DNA of 64,000 nt from contig NZ_CP146614.1 in the NCBI RefSeq assembly GCF_037094685.1, positions 5,704,001-5,768,000 of the forward strand, given 5' to 3'. This DNA comes from Massilia sp. METH4. GTDB lineage: Bacteria; Pseudomonadota; Gammaproteobacteria; Burkholderiales; Burkholderiaceae_D. Under the pieces are notes generated by a model. That model did no database searches. It saw only the letters and a program-made list of their open reading frames with translations, and was not told the DNA's origin. Below, piece after piece: positions 50,368 to 58,337 of the stretch. The stretch's first letter is position 1; every line of letters starts with the position of its first letter. The position numbers were made by a program, and so were the translations under genes.

Positions 50368-52143
50368 ATGCTGACCCTGGAACAATTGAACGATGCCTCG
50401 CAGGCCGAATTCACGGCCCTGCTCGACGGCGTCTATGAACACTCGCCGTGGATCGCCGAGCACACGTGGCACGCCCGCCCGTTCGCCAGCCTCGCCGGCC
50501 TGAAGCGCGCGCTGATCGAAACGCTGCGCAACGCGCCGCGCGAAGCCCGCCTGGGCCTGATCAAGGCCCACCCGGAGCTGGCCGGCAAGGCGATGGTCAC
50601 GAAATCGCTGACCGCGGAGTCCACGAATGAACAAAGCAAGGCCGGCCTGACCGATTGCACGCCGGAGGAGTTCCAGCGCATCCAGCAGCTGAATGCCGAC
50701 TACAACGCCAAGTTCGGCTTCCCCTTCATCCTCGCCGTGCGGGGTCCGCGCGGCCTGGGCCTGGACCGCCACGAGATCATCGCCACCTTCGCGCGCCGCC
50801 TGAATAACGGACCGGAATTCGAATTCGACGAAGCGTTGCGCAACATCCACCGCATCGCCGAAATCCGCCTGAACGACAAGTTCGCCACCGAGCCGACCTT
50901 GGGCAACCTGGTGTGGGACTGGCACGAGGAACTGGCCAGGCACACGGAACCCGGCTATGCCGAGCGCGGCGAACTGTGCGTGACGTATCTGACCGATGCG
51001 CACCGCGCCGCCGCCCGCGAGCTGGCGACCCGCATGCGCGAGGAATGCGGCTTCGATGAAGTGTCGATCGATGCCGTGGGCAACGTGGTCGGCGTCTACC
51101 ATGGCAGCGACCCGCAGGCGAAGCGCCTGCTGACCGGCTCTCACTACGATACCGTGCGCAACGGCGGCAAGTACGACGGCCGCCTGGGCATCTTCGTGCC
51201 GATGGCCTGCGTGCGCGAACTGCACCGCGCCGGCCGCCGCCTGCCCTACGGCATCGAGGTGGTGGGCTTCGCCGAAGAGGAAGGCCAGCGCTACAAGGCC
51301 ACCTTCCTCGGTTCCGGCGCCCTGTGCGGCCAGTTCGACAAGACCTGGCTCGACCAGGTCGATGCCGCCGGCGTGCCGATGCGCGACGCTATCGCGAACG
51401 CGGACCTCGACATCTCCGCCATCGATGCGCTGCAGCGCGACGTGTCGCGCTACCTGGGCTTCGTGGAAGTGCACATCGAGCAGGGCCCGGTGCTGAACGC
51501 CCTCGACCTGCCGCTGGGCATCGTCACGTCGATCAACGGCAGCGTGCGCTACGTGGGCCAGATCACCGGCATGGCTAGCCATGCGGGCACCACGCCGATG
51601 ACGATGCGCCGCGATGCCGCGGCCGCCGCAGCCGAGCTGGTGCTGTACACGGAGAAGCGCGGCGGTGCCGTGGAAGACCTGGTGGCAACGGTGGGCATGC
51701 TGGAAGTGCCGAACGGCTCGATCAACGTGGTGCCGGGCCGCTGCCGCTTCAGCCTGGACGTGCGCGCCACCACGAACGAGGTGCGCGACGCGGCCGCGGA
51801 AGACATCCGCAACGAACTGAAGGCCATCTGCGACCGCCGCGGCCTGCAATACACGCTGGAAGAAACGATGCAGGCCGATGCCGCGCCGTGCGCACCCGAC
51901 TGGCGCGCGCGCTGGGAAAGCGCCGTCGAGGCGCTGGGCCTGCCGGTCTTCCGCATGCCGAGCGGTGCGGGCCACGACGCCATGATGCTGCACCGCGTGA
52001 TGCCGCAAGCCATGCTGTTCCTGCGCGGCCTGAACGCCGGCATCAGCCACAACCCGCTGGAATCCATCACGAATGACGACACGGAACTGTGCGTGCGCGC
52101 ATTCCAGAACCTTCTCAATCAACTCGCAACGGACCTGACATGA
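50368..52143 (+). CDS. Fusion of OHCU decarboxylase (UraD) and allantoate amidohydrolase (AllC)
   Basis: A 591-residue two-domain protein. Residues 1 to about 168 are UraD: the catalytic His68 (KAHPELAGK), Glu88 (STNEQSKAGL) and the FPFILAVRG segment are present; this half makes S-allantoin from OHCU. Residues from about 180 are an M20-type allantoate amidohydrolase, with metal ligands in GSHYDTVRNGGKYDGRLG, FAEEEGQRY, HIEQGPVL and a C-terminal His in GISHNPLESI, plus RRDAA dimer contacts. The two steps are not consecutive: PuuE acts between them. The gene follows puuE by one base and overlaps the M20 gene by four bases. Confidence 0.92.
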   Translation: MLTLEQLNDASQAEFTALLDGVYEHSPWIAEHTWHARPFASLAGLKRALIETLRNAPREARLGLIKAHPELAGKAMVTKSLTAESTNEQSKAGLTDCTPEEFQRIQQLNADYNAKFGFPFILAVRGPRGLGLDRHEIIATFARRLNNGPEFEFDEALRNIHRIAEIRLNDKFATEPTLGNLVWDWHEELARHTEPGYAERGELCVTYLTDAHRAAARELATRMREECGFDEVSIDAVGNVVGVYHGSDPQAKRLLTGSHYDTVRNGGKYDGRLGIFVPMACVRELHRAGRRLPYGIEVVGFAEEEGQRYKATFLGSGALCGQFDKTWLDQVDAAGVPMRDAIANADLDISAIDALQRDVSRYLGFVEVHIEQGPVLNALDLPLGIVTSINGSVRYVGQITGMASHAGTTPMTMRRDAAAAAAELVLYTEKRGGAVEDLVATVGMLEVPNGSINVVPGRCRFSLDVRATTNEVRDAAAEDIRNELKAICDRRGLQYTLEETMQADAAPCAPDWRARWESAVEALGLPVFRMPSGAGHDAMMLHRVMPQAMLFLRGLNAGISHNPLESITNDDTELCVRAFQNLLNQLATDLT

Positions 52144-53372
52144 CCACTTCCAATCCCTACGCTTCGCTCGACGCCTGGATCGACGCCCATTTCGACGAGG
52201 AAGTGCGCTTCCTGCAGGAGCTGGTGCGCGTGCCGACCGACACCCCGCCGGGCAACAACGCGCCGCACGCCGAGCGCACCGCCGAGCTGCTGAAGGCCTT
52301 CGGCTTCGAGGCCGAGCAGCACGCCGTGCCGGCAGAGCGCACCCGCGCCGCCGGCCTGGAAACGATCACCAACCTGGTCGTGCGCCGCAAATACGGTGAG
52401 GGCCGCACCGTGGGCCTCAACGCCCACGGCGACGTGGTGCCGCCGGGCGAAGGCTGGACGCAGGACCCGTACGGCGGCAACGTCGTCGACGGCAAGCTGT
52501 ATGGCCGCGCCGCCGCCGTGTCCAAGTGCGACTTCGCCACCTTCACGTTCGCCACCCGCGCGCTGGAATCGCTGGGCAAGCCGCTCAGGGGCGGCGTGGA
52601 ACTGTACTTCACGTACGACGAGGAATTCGGCGGCGAACTGGGCCCGGGCTTCCTGCTCGAGAACAAGCTGGTCAAGCCCGACCTGCTGATCGCCGCCGGC
52701 TTCAGCTACCAGGTCGTCACGGCCCATAACGGCTGCCTGCAGATGGAAGTCACGATCCACGGCAAGTCCGGCCACGCGGCCGTGCCGGAAACGGGCGTCG
52801 ATGCGCTGCAAGCCGCCACCAGGGTGCTGAACGCGCTGTACGACCAGAATCGCCAGTACAAGGAAGTGCGCAGCAACGTGAAGGGCATCAACCACCCTTA
52901 CGTGAACATCGGCCTGATCGAAGGCGGCACGAACACCAACGTGGTGCCGGGCAAGGTCGTCATGAAGGTCGACCGCCGCATGATCCCGGAAGAGAACCCG
53001 CTGGAAGTCGAAGCGGCGCTGCACAAGGTGATGAAGGAAGCCGTGGCGGACTGCCAGGGCGTGACGATCGAGATCCGCCGCATGCTGCTGGCCAATGCGC
53101 TGAAACCGCTGGACGGCAACGTGCCGCTGGTGGACGCCCTGTCGCGCCACGCCACCGCCGTGTTCGACGAGGAAATCGGCGCCGCCGGCACCCCGCTGTA
53201 CACGGATGCCCGCCTGTTCGGCGAAGCCGGCGTGCCGGCCGTGCTGTACGGCGCCGGCCCGCGCACCGTCTCGGAATCGAACGCCAAGCGCGGCGACGAG
53301 CACATCGTGCTGGAAGACCTGCGCCGCGCGACCAAGGTCGTGGCGCGCTCGCTGTTCGATCTGCTGGACTGA
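52140..53372 (+). CDS. M20-family metallohydrolase in the purine cluster
   Basis: A 410-residue ArgE/DapE-like hydrolase. It has the metal His/Asp in LNAHGDVVPPGEGW and a second-site region GRAAAVSKCDFATF, in which the usual Asp-Met-Lys is replaced. The catalytic Glu pair is in YDEEFGGELGPG, and the dimerisation domain has GKSGHAAVPETG. Its start overlaps the uraD-allC stop (ATGA), so it is coupled to that gene. A ureido- or carbamoyl-amino-acid product of allantoate breakdown (such as ureidoglycolate or ureidoglycine) is a plausible substrate, but peptidase action is equally possible. Confidence 0.82.
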   Translation: MTTSNPYASLDAWIDAHFDEEVRFLQELVRVPTDTPPGNNAPHAERTAELLKAFGFEAEQHAVPAERTRAAGLETITNLVVRRKYGEGRTVGLNAHGDVVPPGEGWTQDPYGGNVVDGKLYGRAAAVSKCDFATFTFATRALESLGKPLRGGVELYFTYDEEFGGELGPGFLLENKLVKPDLLIAAGFSYQVVTAHNGCLQMEVTIHGKSGHAAVPETGVDALQAATRVLNALYDQNRQYKEVRSNVKGINHPYVNIGLIEGGTNTNVVPGKVVMKVDRRMIPEENPLEVEAALHKVMKEAVADCQGVTIEIRRMLLANALKPLDGNVPLVDALSRHATAVFDEEIGAAGTPLYTDARLFGEAGVPAVLYGAGPRTVSESNAKRGDEHIVLEDLRRATKVVARSLFDLLD

Positions 53373-53400
53373 GCTTCTTTCAGTTAGCGTGATGATGGAA

Positions 53401-53431
53401 AGCCCGGCCTCGCGAGAGGGCGGGCTTTTTT
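53401..53431 (+). terminator. Intrinsic terminator of the purine operon
   Basis: A GC-rich hairpin (AGCCCGGCCTC / GAGGGCGGGCT, loop GCGA) followed by six T lies 28 bp after the M20 stop. It should end the puuE-uraD/allC-M20 transcript. Confidence 0.85.
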
Positions 53432-53555
53432 CATGCGGCTCGCCCCGATGTGAGTTGGTGAGATGCGATTTGCAAGCACGCGCAGGCGGTACGGAGACGT
53501 GTTCTTCGTTGAGGATTGGTGTTAATGTTGCACTTTTCACCACGTGGGAGCCACC

Positions 53556-54164
53556 ATGTTCAAGAAATTTGCCGCCGAAGCCCTCGGCATCAGCGATATC
53601 GGCGTCATCGTCGGGCCCGCCGACTACAACAAGGTCGACGCGGACGATTACCTGTTCACCGAGGATGGCGAAAAGATCTTCTTCCTCATCAAGAGCAAGA
53701 AGGATGAATACTGCTTCACGAACCTGGCGCTGATCCACGTGGACGGCGACTCGGCCGTGTCGTCGAAGCGTTCGATCAAGCGCTACGAGTACGCGTCGCA
53801 CCGCATTTCGGACGTCACCATCGAGACCGCCGGCACGATCGACATGGATATCGAGCTGAAGTTCAGTGTGGACGACCTGGAGTTCTCCATCGACGTGAAG
53901 AAGAGCTTCATCGAACAGCTCAAGGATGTCTACAAGGCCCTGGTCACGATCGGCAAGCAGCAACGGCGCGACGAGGTGTGCCGCGAAAACGCCTTGCAGG
54001 CGCTGGAGGCGACCGCGTCGGTGCACAAGCTCAATATCGCCCCCGATGGCGGCACGCTCACCAGCCAGTTCAACGCGCTGCTGGCGGCGCTCAATACCGC
54101 GGTGCTCGATACGCATACGAAGCGCGATTTCAGCGATGTGTTCGCGAAATACATCCACAACTGA
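53556..54164 (+). CDS. Protein with bacterial PH domain (YvbH-like)
   Basis: A 202-residue cytoplasmic protein starting at ATG 53556 after a GGGAG site. Residues 1 to about 125 look like the bPH_1 (DUF1696) fold: FFLIKSKKDEYCFTNLALIHVDGDSAVSSKRSIKRYEY, then alternating strands with charged residues and DVKKSFIEQLKDVY. The rest is helical. The function of the family is unknown; related proteins respond to stress. It is not part of the purine operon because of the terminator in between. Confidence 0.72.
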   Translation: MFKKFAAEALGISDIGVIVGPADYNKVDADDYLFTEDGEKIFFLIKSKKDEYCFTNLALIHVDGDSAVSSKRSIKRYEYASHRISDVTIETAGTIDMDIELKFSVDDLEFSIDVKKSFIEQLKDVYKALVTIGKQQRRDEVCRENALQALEATASVHKLNIAPDGGTLTSQFNALLAALNTAVLDTHTKRDFSDVFAKYIHN

Positions 54165-54284
54165 ACCGTCCGGGAAGGGCCACCGCGACCGGCTGGTGGC
54201 TCCCCCCTTTCCCGCCCCACTGGCTCTTCAACCCATGGCGCGATCGGGCAACAATGGGCCTTCCCGCAACCGGAAAGGAACACC

Positions 54285-54911
54285 GTGCACTGCCCCAGCC
54301 ACTTCCGCGAAGAGCGCCTGGAAATCCTCCACGGCCTGATCCGCGCCCATCCGCTCGCGACCTTGGTGACCTCCGGCAGCGGCGGCCTGATGGCGAATCT
54401 CGTTCCGTTCTCGCTGCACGCCGGCGGCGAGCACGGTACCCTGCGGGCCCACCTCGGCTGGAGCAACCGCCAGGTCGAGGCGTTGCGCGAGGGCGCCGCG
54501 GTGCTGGTCATCTTCCAGGGCCCCGAATCCTATGTATCGCCGGCGTGGTATGCATCGAAGGCGGAACATGGCAAGGTCGTGCCAACCTGGAATTTCACCA
54601 TGGTGCAGGTGCGCGGCAAAGCGCGGGTCATCGACGACCCGGCGTGGATTCGCACGCAGCTGGAAGAGCTGACGGGCAATCACGAAAACGCTCGCGAGCA
54701 CCCCTGGACGGTTGCCGATGCGCCGGCGGCCTTCACCACGGCCCTGATCGGGGGACTTGCCGGCATCGAGATCCCAATCGAGGCGATCGAAGGCAAGTAC
54801 AAGCTCAGCCAGAACCGAACGCCCGCGGACCGCATGGGCGTGATCGAAGGCATGCGCGCCGAAGGCACCGCCGCCGCGATGATCGGCCTGATGGATGAAG
54901 CGCGCTGCTGA
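54285..54911 (+). CDS. PaiB-type FMN-binding protein
   Basis: A 208-residue protein of the PaiB (FMN-binding split-barrel) family. It starts at GTG 54285 with AAAGGAA in front. Conserved segments are HCPSHFREE, LATLVTSGSGGLMANLVPF, HLGWSNRQ, FQGPESYVSPAWYASK, VPTWNFTMVQVRG and KLSQNR near the C-terminus. PaiB was described as a negative regulator in Bacillus, but the fold binds flavin, so a redox or flavin-sensing role is as likely. No PaiA-like acetyltransferase is directly beside it; a GNAT gene lies 2 kb away. Confidence 0.87.
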   Translation: MHCPSHFREERLEILHGLIRAHPLATLVTSGSGGLMANLVPFSLHAGGEHGTLRAHLGWSNRQVEALREGAAVLVIFQGPESYVSPAWYASKAEHGKVVPTWNFTMVQVRGKARVIDDPAWIRTQLEELTGNHENAREHPWTVADAPAAFTTALIGGLAGIEIPIEAIEGKYKLSQNRTPADRMGVIEGMRAEGTAAAMIGLMDEARC

Positions 54912-54980
54912 TCGCGGGCGTCCGCGCAGCCCGCTACTGATACACTTGCGGACCTCATCGCGAATCACCTGAGCAAGACC

Positions 54981-55337
54981 ATGAAAAGCAGTTCGAACAG
55001 CGGCCTCGTCTACTCCACCGAAACCGGGCGCATGTGCCCCGATTGCCGGCAACCCGTGGCGGCGTGCGCCTGCAAGGCCATGCCCGCCATCCTGGGCGAC
55101 GGCGTGGTCAAGGTCTCGCGCCTGACGAAGGGCCGGGGCGGCAAGACGGTAACCGTCGTCAAGGGATTGGCGCTCGACGCCACCGCGCTGGCCGTGCTGG
55201 GCAAGCAGTTGCGCACCGCGTGCGGTTCCGGCGGCACCGTCAAGGATGGCGTGATCGAGGTGCAAGGCGACCACTGCGACACGGTGATCGAGGCGCTGAA
55301 GAAGCTTGGCCACCAGCCGAAACGCGTCGGTGGCTGA
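54981..55337 (+). CDS. yciH: SUI1/YciH-family translation factor
   Basis: A 118-residue protein homologous to eukaryotic eIF1. A short N-terminal part with clustered Cys (GRMCPDCRQPVAACACKA) is followed by the SUI1 core (GRGGKTVTVVKGL, LGKQLRTACGSGGTVKDGVIEVQGDH). It may help to reject wrong initiator tRNA or start codons on the 30S ribosome. It is monocistronic. The Cys motif is usual in YciH and may bind a metal. Confidence 0.92.
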   Translation: MKSSSNSGLVYSTETGRMCPDCRQPVAACACKAMPAILGDGVVKVSRLTKGRGGKTVTVVKGLALDATALAVLGKQLRTACGSGGTVKDGVIEVQGDHCDTVIEALKKLGHQPKRVGG

Positions 55338-55418
55338 GTCGCTGGGGGACCGGCTACAATTGCCGGCGGCAGGAAGGCACAGGGCCTTCCCGAAACCGAC
55401 AAGGAAACAGGGTCCCAG

Positions 55419-55988
55419 ATGAAAATGATCTTCCTCGCAGCGGCGGCAGCGATCGGCGTGCCCGCAATGGCCGCGCCGGCAGCCCCCGTGCAGACGCGCG
55501 ACGTGCCGGTCAACCAGTTCATGGGCAACCGCCTGCCCCTGCCGATCGCGCTGAATGTTCCCGTGCCGGTCGAATACGGGCCGGCGAAGATCCAGAAGAT
55601 CGGCTATTCCTACTGGATGCGCCCGGCGGACGCCGCGACGGCGAGCGCCGACAACCTCCCAAGCCGGAACGGCTACATGTATGGCTCGATGGCCACCGCT
55701 GTCACGTATGACGCGCGCCACCGCGTGTTCTACGGCATCGACGATCCGGGTTCGCTGACCAAGATGAAATCGGCCGCCACCAATATCCAGGTCAAGCCGT
55801 TCAAGGACGCGAAGCATCCCGCCGTGCTGGTATCGATGGTCAGCCGGACGACCGGCCAGCCGGCCTACTTCATGTACATGGCGACCGGCAGGAAGAACGA
55901 AGTGTTCTACCTCGCCTTCCGTGCTCCGGATGGGCGGCAGGACGTAGGCGACGCCGTGTGGGCGAAGCTGGCCGCAGCCATCAAGTGA
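55419..55988 (+). CDS. Exported hypothetical protein
   Basis: A 189-residue protein with a signal peptide (MKMIFLAAAAAIGVPAMAAPA) and a mature domain rich in Tyr, Met and Ala with no known family. Segments such as YSYWMRPADAA and QPAYFMYMATGRKNEVFYLAF suggest a beta-rich fold. It has AAGGAAACAGGG before the start. Expected in the periplasm. Function unknown; neighbours give no clue. Confidence 0.65.
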   Translation: MKMIFLAAAAAIGVPAMAAPAAPVQTRDVPVNQFMGNRLPLPIALNVPVPVEYGPAKIQKIGYSYWMRPADAATASADNLPSRNGYMYGSMATAVTYDARHRVFYGIDDPGSLTKMKSAATNIQVKPFKDAKHPAVLVSMVSRTTGQPAYFMYMATGRKNEVFYLAFRAPDGRQDVGDAVWAKLAAAIK

Positions 55989-56027
55989 ACATCACGCGCG
56001 GCGGCGCTAGCCGCGTTGCCGGATGCT

Positions 56028-56441
56028 TCAGCTGCTGAAGATCTTCAACAGCATCACGGCCGGGGCAAGCGCGTGGATCTTCCGCCCAACCTTGGCCGCC
56101 TCGATGATCTCGACCAGTTCCTCGTACTTGTCCGCCTGCCGCTCTTCCAGGTTCGTCATGTTCATTGTCCAGCGCACGAAGGTACGGGCCGCCGCCGGCT
56201 GGTTGTAGAGCAGACGCAGGTCATGGTGGCGCGGGTCCTTCGCGATCCTGGCGTACAGCGCATCGAGCGTCGACGCGGGACCTTCGAGGACTTGCATGAA
56301 CCAGCCGCCGTTGTAGAACAGGCTGCCCGTGACGTCCTTCGTGGCGTTGTTGGCCTTGGCCTGCTTCCAGATGGCGGCCAATTCTTCTTTGGGCATCTTG
56401 CCGTTCGACTGGCTGAGGTAGACGAGTTGGTGCAGTGACAT
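56028..56441 (-). CDS. BLUF-domain blue-light sensor
   Basis: A 137-residue protein that starts at ATG 56441 (MSLHQLVYLSQ). All key BLUF residues are visible: Tyr8, Asn32 (KANNATKDVTG) and Gln50 (WFMQVLEG), which form the flavin hydrogen-bond network, plus a Trp/Met pair (VRWTMNM). The C-terminal 40 residues form helices and no output domain is attached, as in short PixD/BlrB-type sensors. It should bind FAD and signal blue light to an unknown partner. It is monocistronic, with no EAL or regulator gene next to it. Confidence 0.92.
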   Translation of the reverse strand: MSLHQLVYLSQSNGKMPKEELAAIWKQAKANNATKDVTGSLFYNGGWFMQVLEGPASTLDALYARIAKDPRHHDLRLLYNQPAAARTFVRWTMNMTNLEERQADKYEELVEIIEAAKVGRKIHALAPAVMLLKIFSS

Positions 56442-56628
56442 GATGAAGGGTGCTGAAGTTAGGAGCAAAATTGTTTCCGTGTGGAATATATCTCACTTCA
56501 GATCGGCGCGTGGGAGAAACATGCGATACCGTTGGCCCGGCGCGACGCCCCGCCGGCCCGCCTGCATAACGCCTCCTTAACGCGCCTTGCACTATGCTTG
56601 GCGCATCGATGGATCGGGGAGAAGGTGC

Positions 56629-56850
56629 GTGAACGCGCGGTGTCGAACATTTCACGTCCTGGCGGTGGTTGCCTGGGCCGTCTGCATTGCCTGCCTGCTC
56701 TGGCTGCCATTGCGTTACCTCATGCCGCCGGCTGGGGTCGGGGACCATCGCATCGGGCTGCTGGGGACGTTGCTGCTGACATTCGTCATCCTGATGGGTG
56801 GCTGGGCCGGGTTCCGTTCGATCTGCGCGTTCTTCCACGCCGACGAATGA
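56629..56850 (+). CDS. Small membrane protein
   Basis: A 73-residue protein with two predicted membrane helices (VLAVVAWAVCIACLLWLPL and GLLGTLLLTFVILMGGWAGF) joined by a short loop. Start at GTG 56629 has a GGGGAGAAGG site; an upstream in-frame ATG at 56587 lacks one. No family was recognised. It lies between the BLUF gene and a GNAT gene and is read in the opposite direction to both. Confidence 0.6.
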   Translation: MNARCRTFHVLAVVAWAVCIACLLWLPLRYLMPPAGVGDHRIGLLGTLLLTFVILMGGWAGFRSICAFFHADE

Positions 56851-56917
56851 CCGGCCCGTGGCCCGGCAGCGATTGCGCTGGATAGCGGCGTGAACGATGG
56901 CCGGCGAAAACCGGGTG

Positions 56918-57457
56918 TCAGCAATGATCCAGCGCGCGCACCATGTAGACCGCACGATCGCCATAGCTGGCCAGCCGGGAAAGCTGCCGTGCATCAGGCA
57001 CCGGCCGCGGCGCATACCCGTGCCTGGCCCAGTAGTCGCTGGAATCCTGCACGGAAACCAGCGCGGTATGGCGCAATCCCCACGCTCTTCCTCCCTCCCA
57101 TAGCGCTTCGAGCAATGCCCGCGCCAGTCCCTGGCCGGCAAACGCCGGCAGCACCGCCATGTCGTGCAGGTAGAGCGTATCGGGCACCCCGTCGGTACGC
57201 TCGAAATCGCCGTGCAGCGGGGTCACCTTGCCGAGCGACGACCGGTATGCAGCCAGGTAGCCGCACACCCGGCCATCGCGCTCGATCACGAGCGAACAAT
57301 TGGCCGGGCTGGCCAGGCGGCGCGCGTAGACCTCCCCGCTTTCGATGAAAGCGGCGTCGTAGCAGGCTCTCTGGATGTGCAGCAGGGCCGGCAGGTCGTC
57401 GCGCCGAAGCATGCGCGGCGCCTCGGTCGCGGGACAAAAGATAGTGGCATTGCGCAT
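56918..57457 (-). CDS. GNAT-family N-acetyltransferase
   Basis: A 179-residue GNAT. The N-terminal motif (MLRRDDLPALLHIQRACYDAAF), the central strands (LYLHDMAVLPAFAGQGLARALLEALW, containing the acetyl-CoA loop Q-G-L-A-R) and C-terminal YWARHGYAPRP are typical. The substrate is unknown. It is monocistronic and divergent from the PEP-CTERM gene at 57799. Confidence 0.85.
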   Translation of the reverse strand: MRNATIFCPATEAPRMLRRDDLPALLHIQRACYDAAFIESGEVYARRLASPANCSLVIERDGRVCGYLAAYRSSLGKVTPLHGDFERTDGVPDTLYLHDMAVLPAFAGQGLARALLEALWEGGRAWGLRHTALVSVQDSSDYWARHGYAPRPVPDARQLSRLASYGDRAVYMVRALDHC

Positions 57458-57633
57458 ACGGCTCGGGACCGGACGATATCGACAGGGCGAAGGTTGTCAG
57501 TCCGGATTCTTATAGCTGGGCCGTGGATTCTAAACGAGAACGAAGCGGCCGCAGGCTTACCCTGCCATGCTGGTTGCGCGGAAGGGTCGCACCGGCGCCC
57601 AGGGGGGATGAAACCGACAGGCACAATAACTGT

Positions 57634-57662
57634 TTGATAAGCCGTTAAAAGCCCGTTAATAT
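57634..57662 (+). promoter_or_regulatory. Sigma-70 promoter of the third PEP-CTERM gene
   Basis: TTGATA (57634-57639), a 17-base spacer and TAATAT (57657-57662) form a good promoter about 137 bp before the start codon, leaving a long leader. The rest of the 335-bp gap (57458-57633) contains GC-rich stem-forming sequence around 57525-57610 but no gene or known riboswitch that I can support. Confidence 0.55.
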
Positions 57663-57798
57663 TGTCGAGTTTGCATGTCGAATCGACAGCAAGCGCGGCC
57701 GACGGTGCTGCCTGCTCTCCCGTGGACTGCCAGGCACACCTGCTGGGTGTGGCCGCAACCTGACTTTCCCTCGAAACCAAAACAAACCAGGAATGGAA

Positions 57799-58320
57799 AT
57801 GACCAAACAACAGAAACTGGTCGGCCGGATCGCGGCCGCCCTTGCCGGCTGCGTCGTGGCCTCGGCAAGCCATGCGGGCACTTTCTCCGACACGTTGCCG
57901 CAGTTTTCCGGCTCCGGCGCGAACACCGTGCAAACCGTCGGCGTGTTCACCTTCGACCTCGCCGGCCAGGCCGTCACTTCCGCGCGCATCGATGGCACGT
58001 TCGGGAACAGCCTCGTCAGCTCCACGTCGGTGCACTCCGTGTTCGCGGACGGCATCCTGGTCGCCAGCTGCTCCGACAAGACCGCGTTCTGCTGGACGAC
58101 GGGCCCGGAAGCCTGGAGCTATGAATTCACGGGCGCGGAACTGGACATCTTCGCCGACGGCCAGGTGGTCCTCACCACCGAGCAGACCGACTGCTGCACC
58201 GTGCGCCTCGGCACGACGACGCTGTCGGGCGTCACCTCGCCGGTACCGGAACCCGAGACGTTCGGCATGCTGATCGCCGGCTTGGGCATCCTCGCCGCCC
58301 TGAAGCGCCGCCGGGGCTGA
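57799..58320 (+). CDS. PEP-CTERM sorted exported protein, third copy
   Basis: A 173-residue protein. ATG 57799 is preferred over 57793 because AGGA directly touches the earlier ATG, while it is well spaced from the later one. It has a signal peptide (MTKQQKLVGRIAAALAGC, cleaved near SHAG), a beta-rich mature part with Cys residues (ASCSDKTAFCW, TDCCTVR) and the C-terminal sorting tag VPEP, a hydrophobic helix and KRRRG. It is likely surface-attached. It ends just before the insertion sequence. Confidence 0.83.
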   Translation: MTKQQKLVGRIAAALAGCVVASASHAGTFSDTLPQFSGSGANTVQTVGVFTFDLAGQAVTSARIDGTFGNSLVSSTSVHSVFADGILVASCSDKTAFCWTTGPEAWSYEFTGAELDIFADGQVVLTTEQTDCCTVRLGTTTLSGVTSPVPEPETFGMLIAGLGILAALKRRRG

Positions 58321-58337
58321 TCGCCGGCGAAAAAAAA

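Noticed and set aside
57525..57610. Possible c-di-GMP (GEMM) riboswitch before the third PEP-CTERM gene
   Set aside because: A few segments resemble the second half of the motif, but the first half does not fit, and a good promoter lies downstream of it, so it would not be in the leader.
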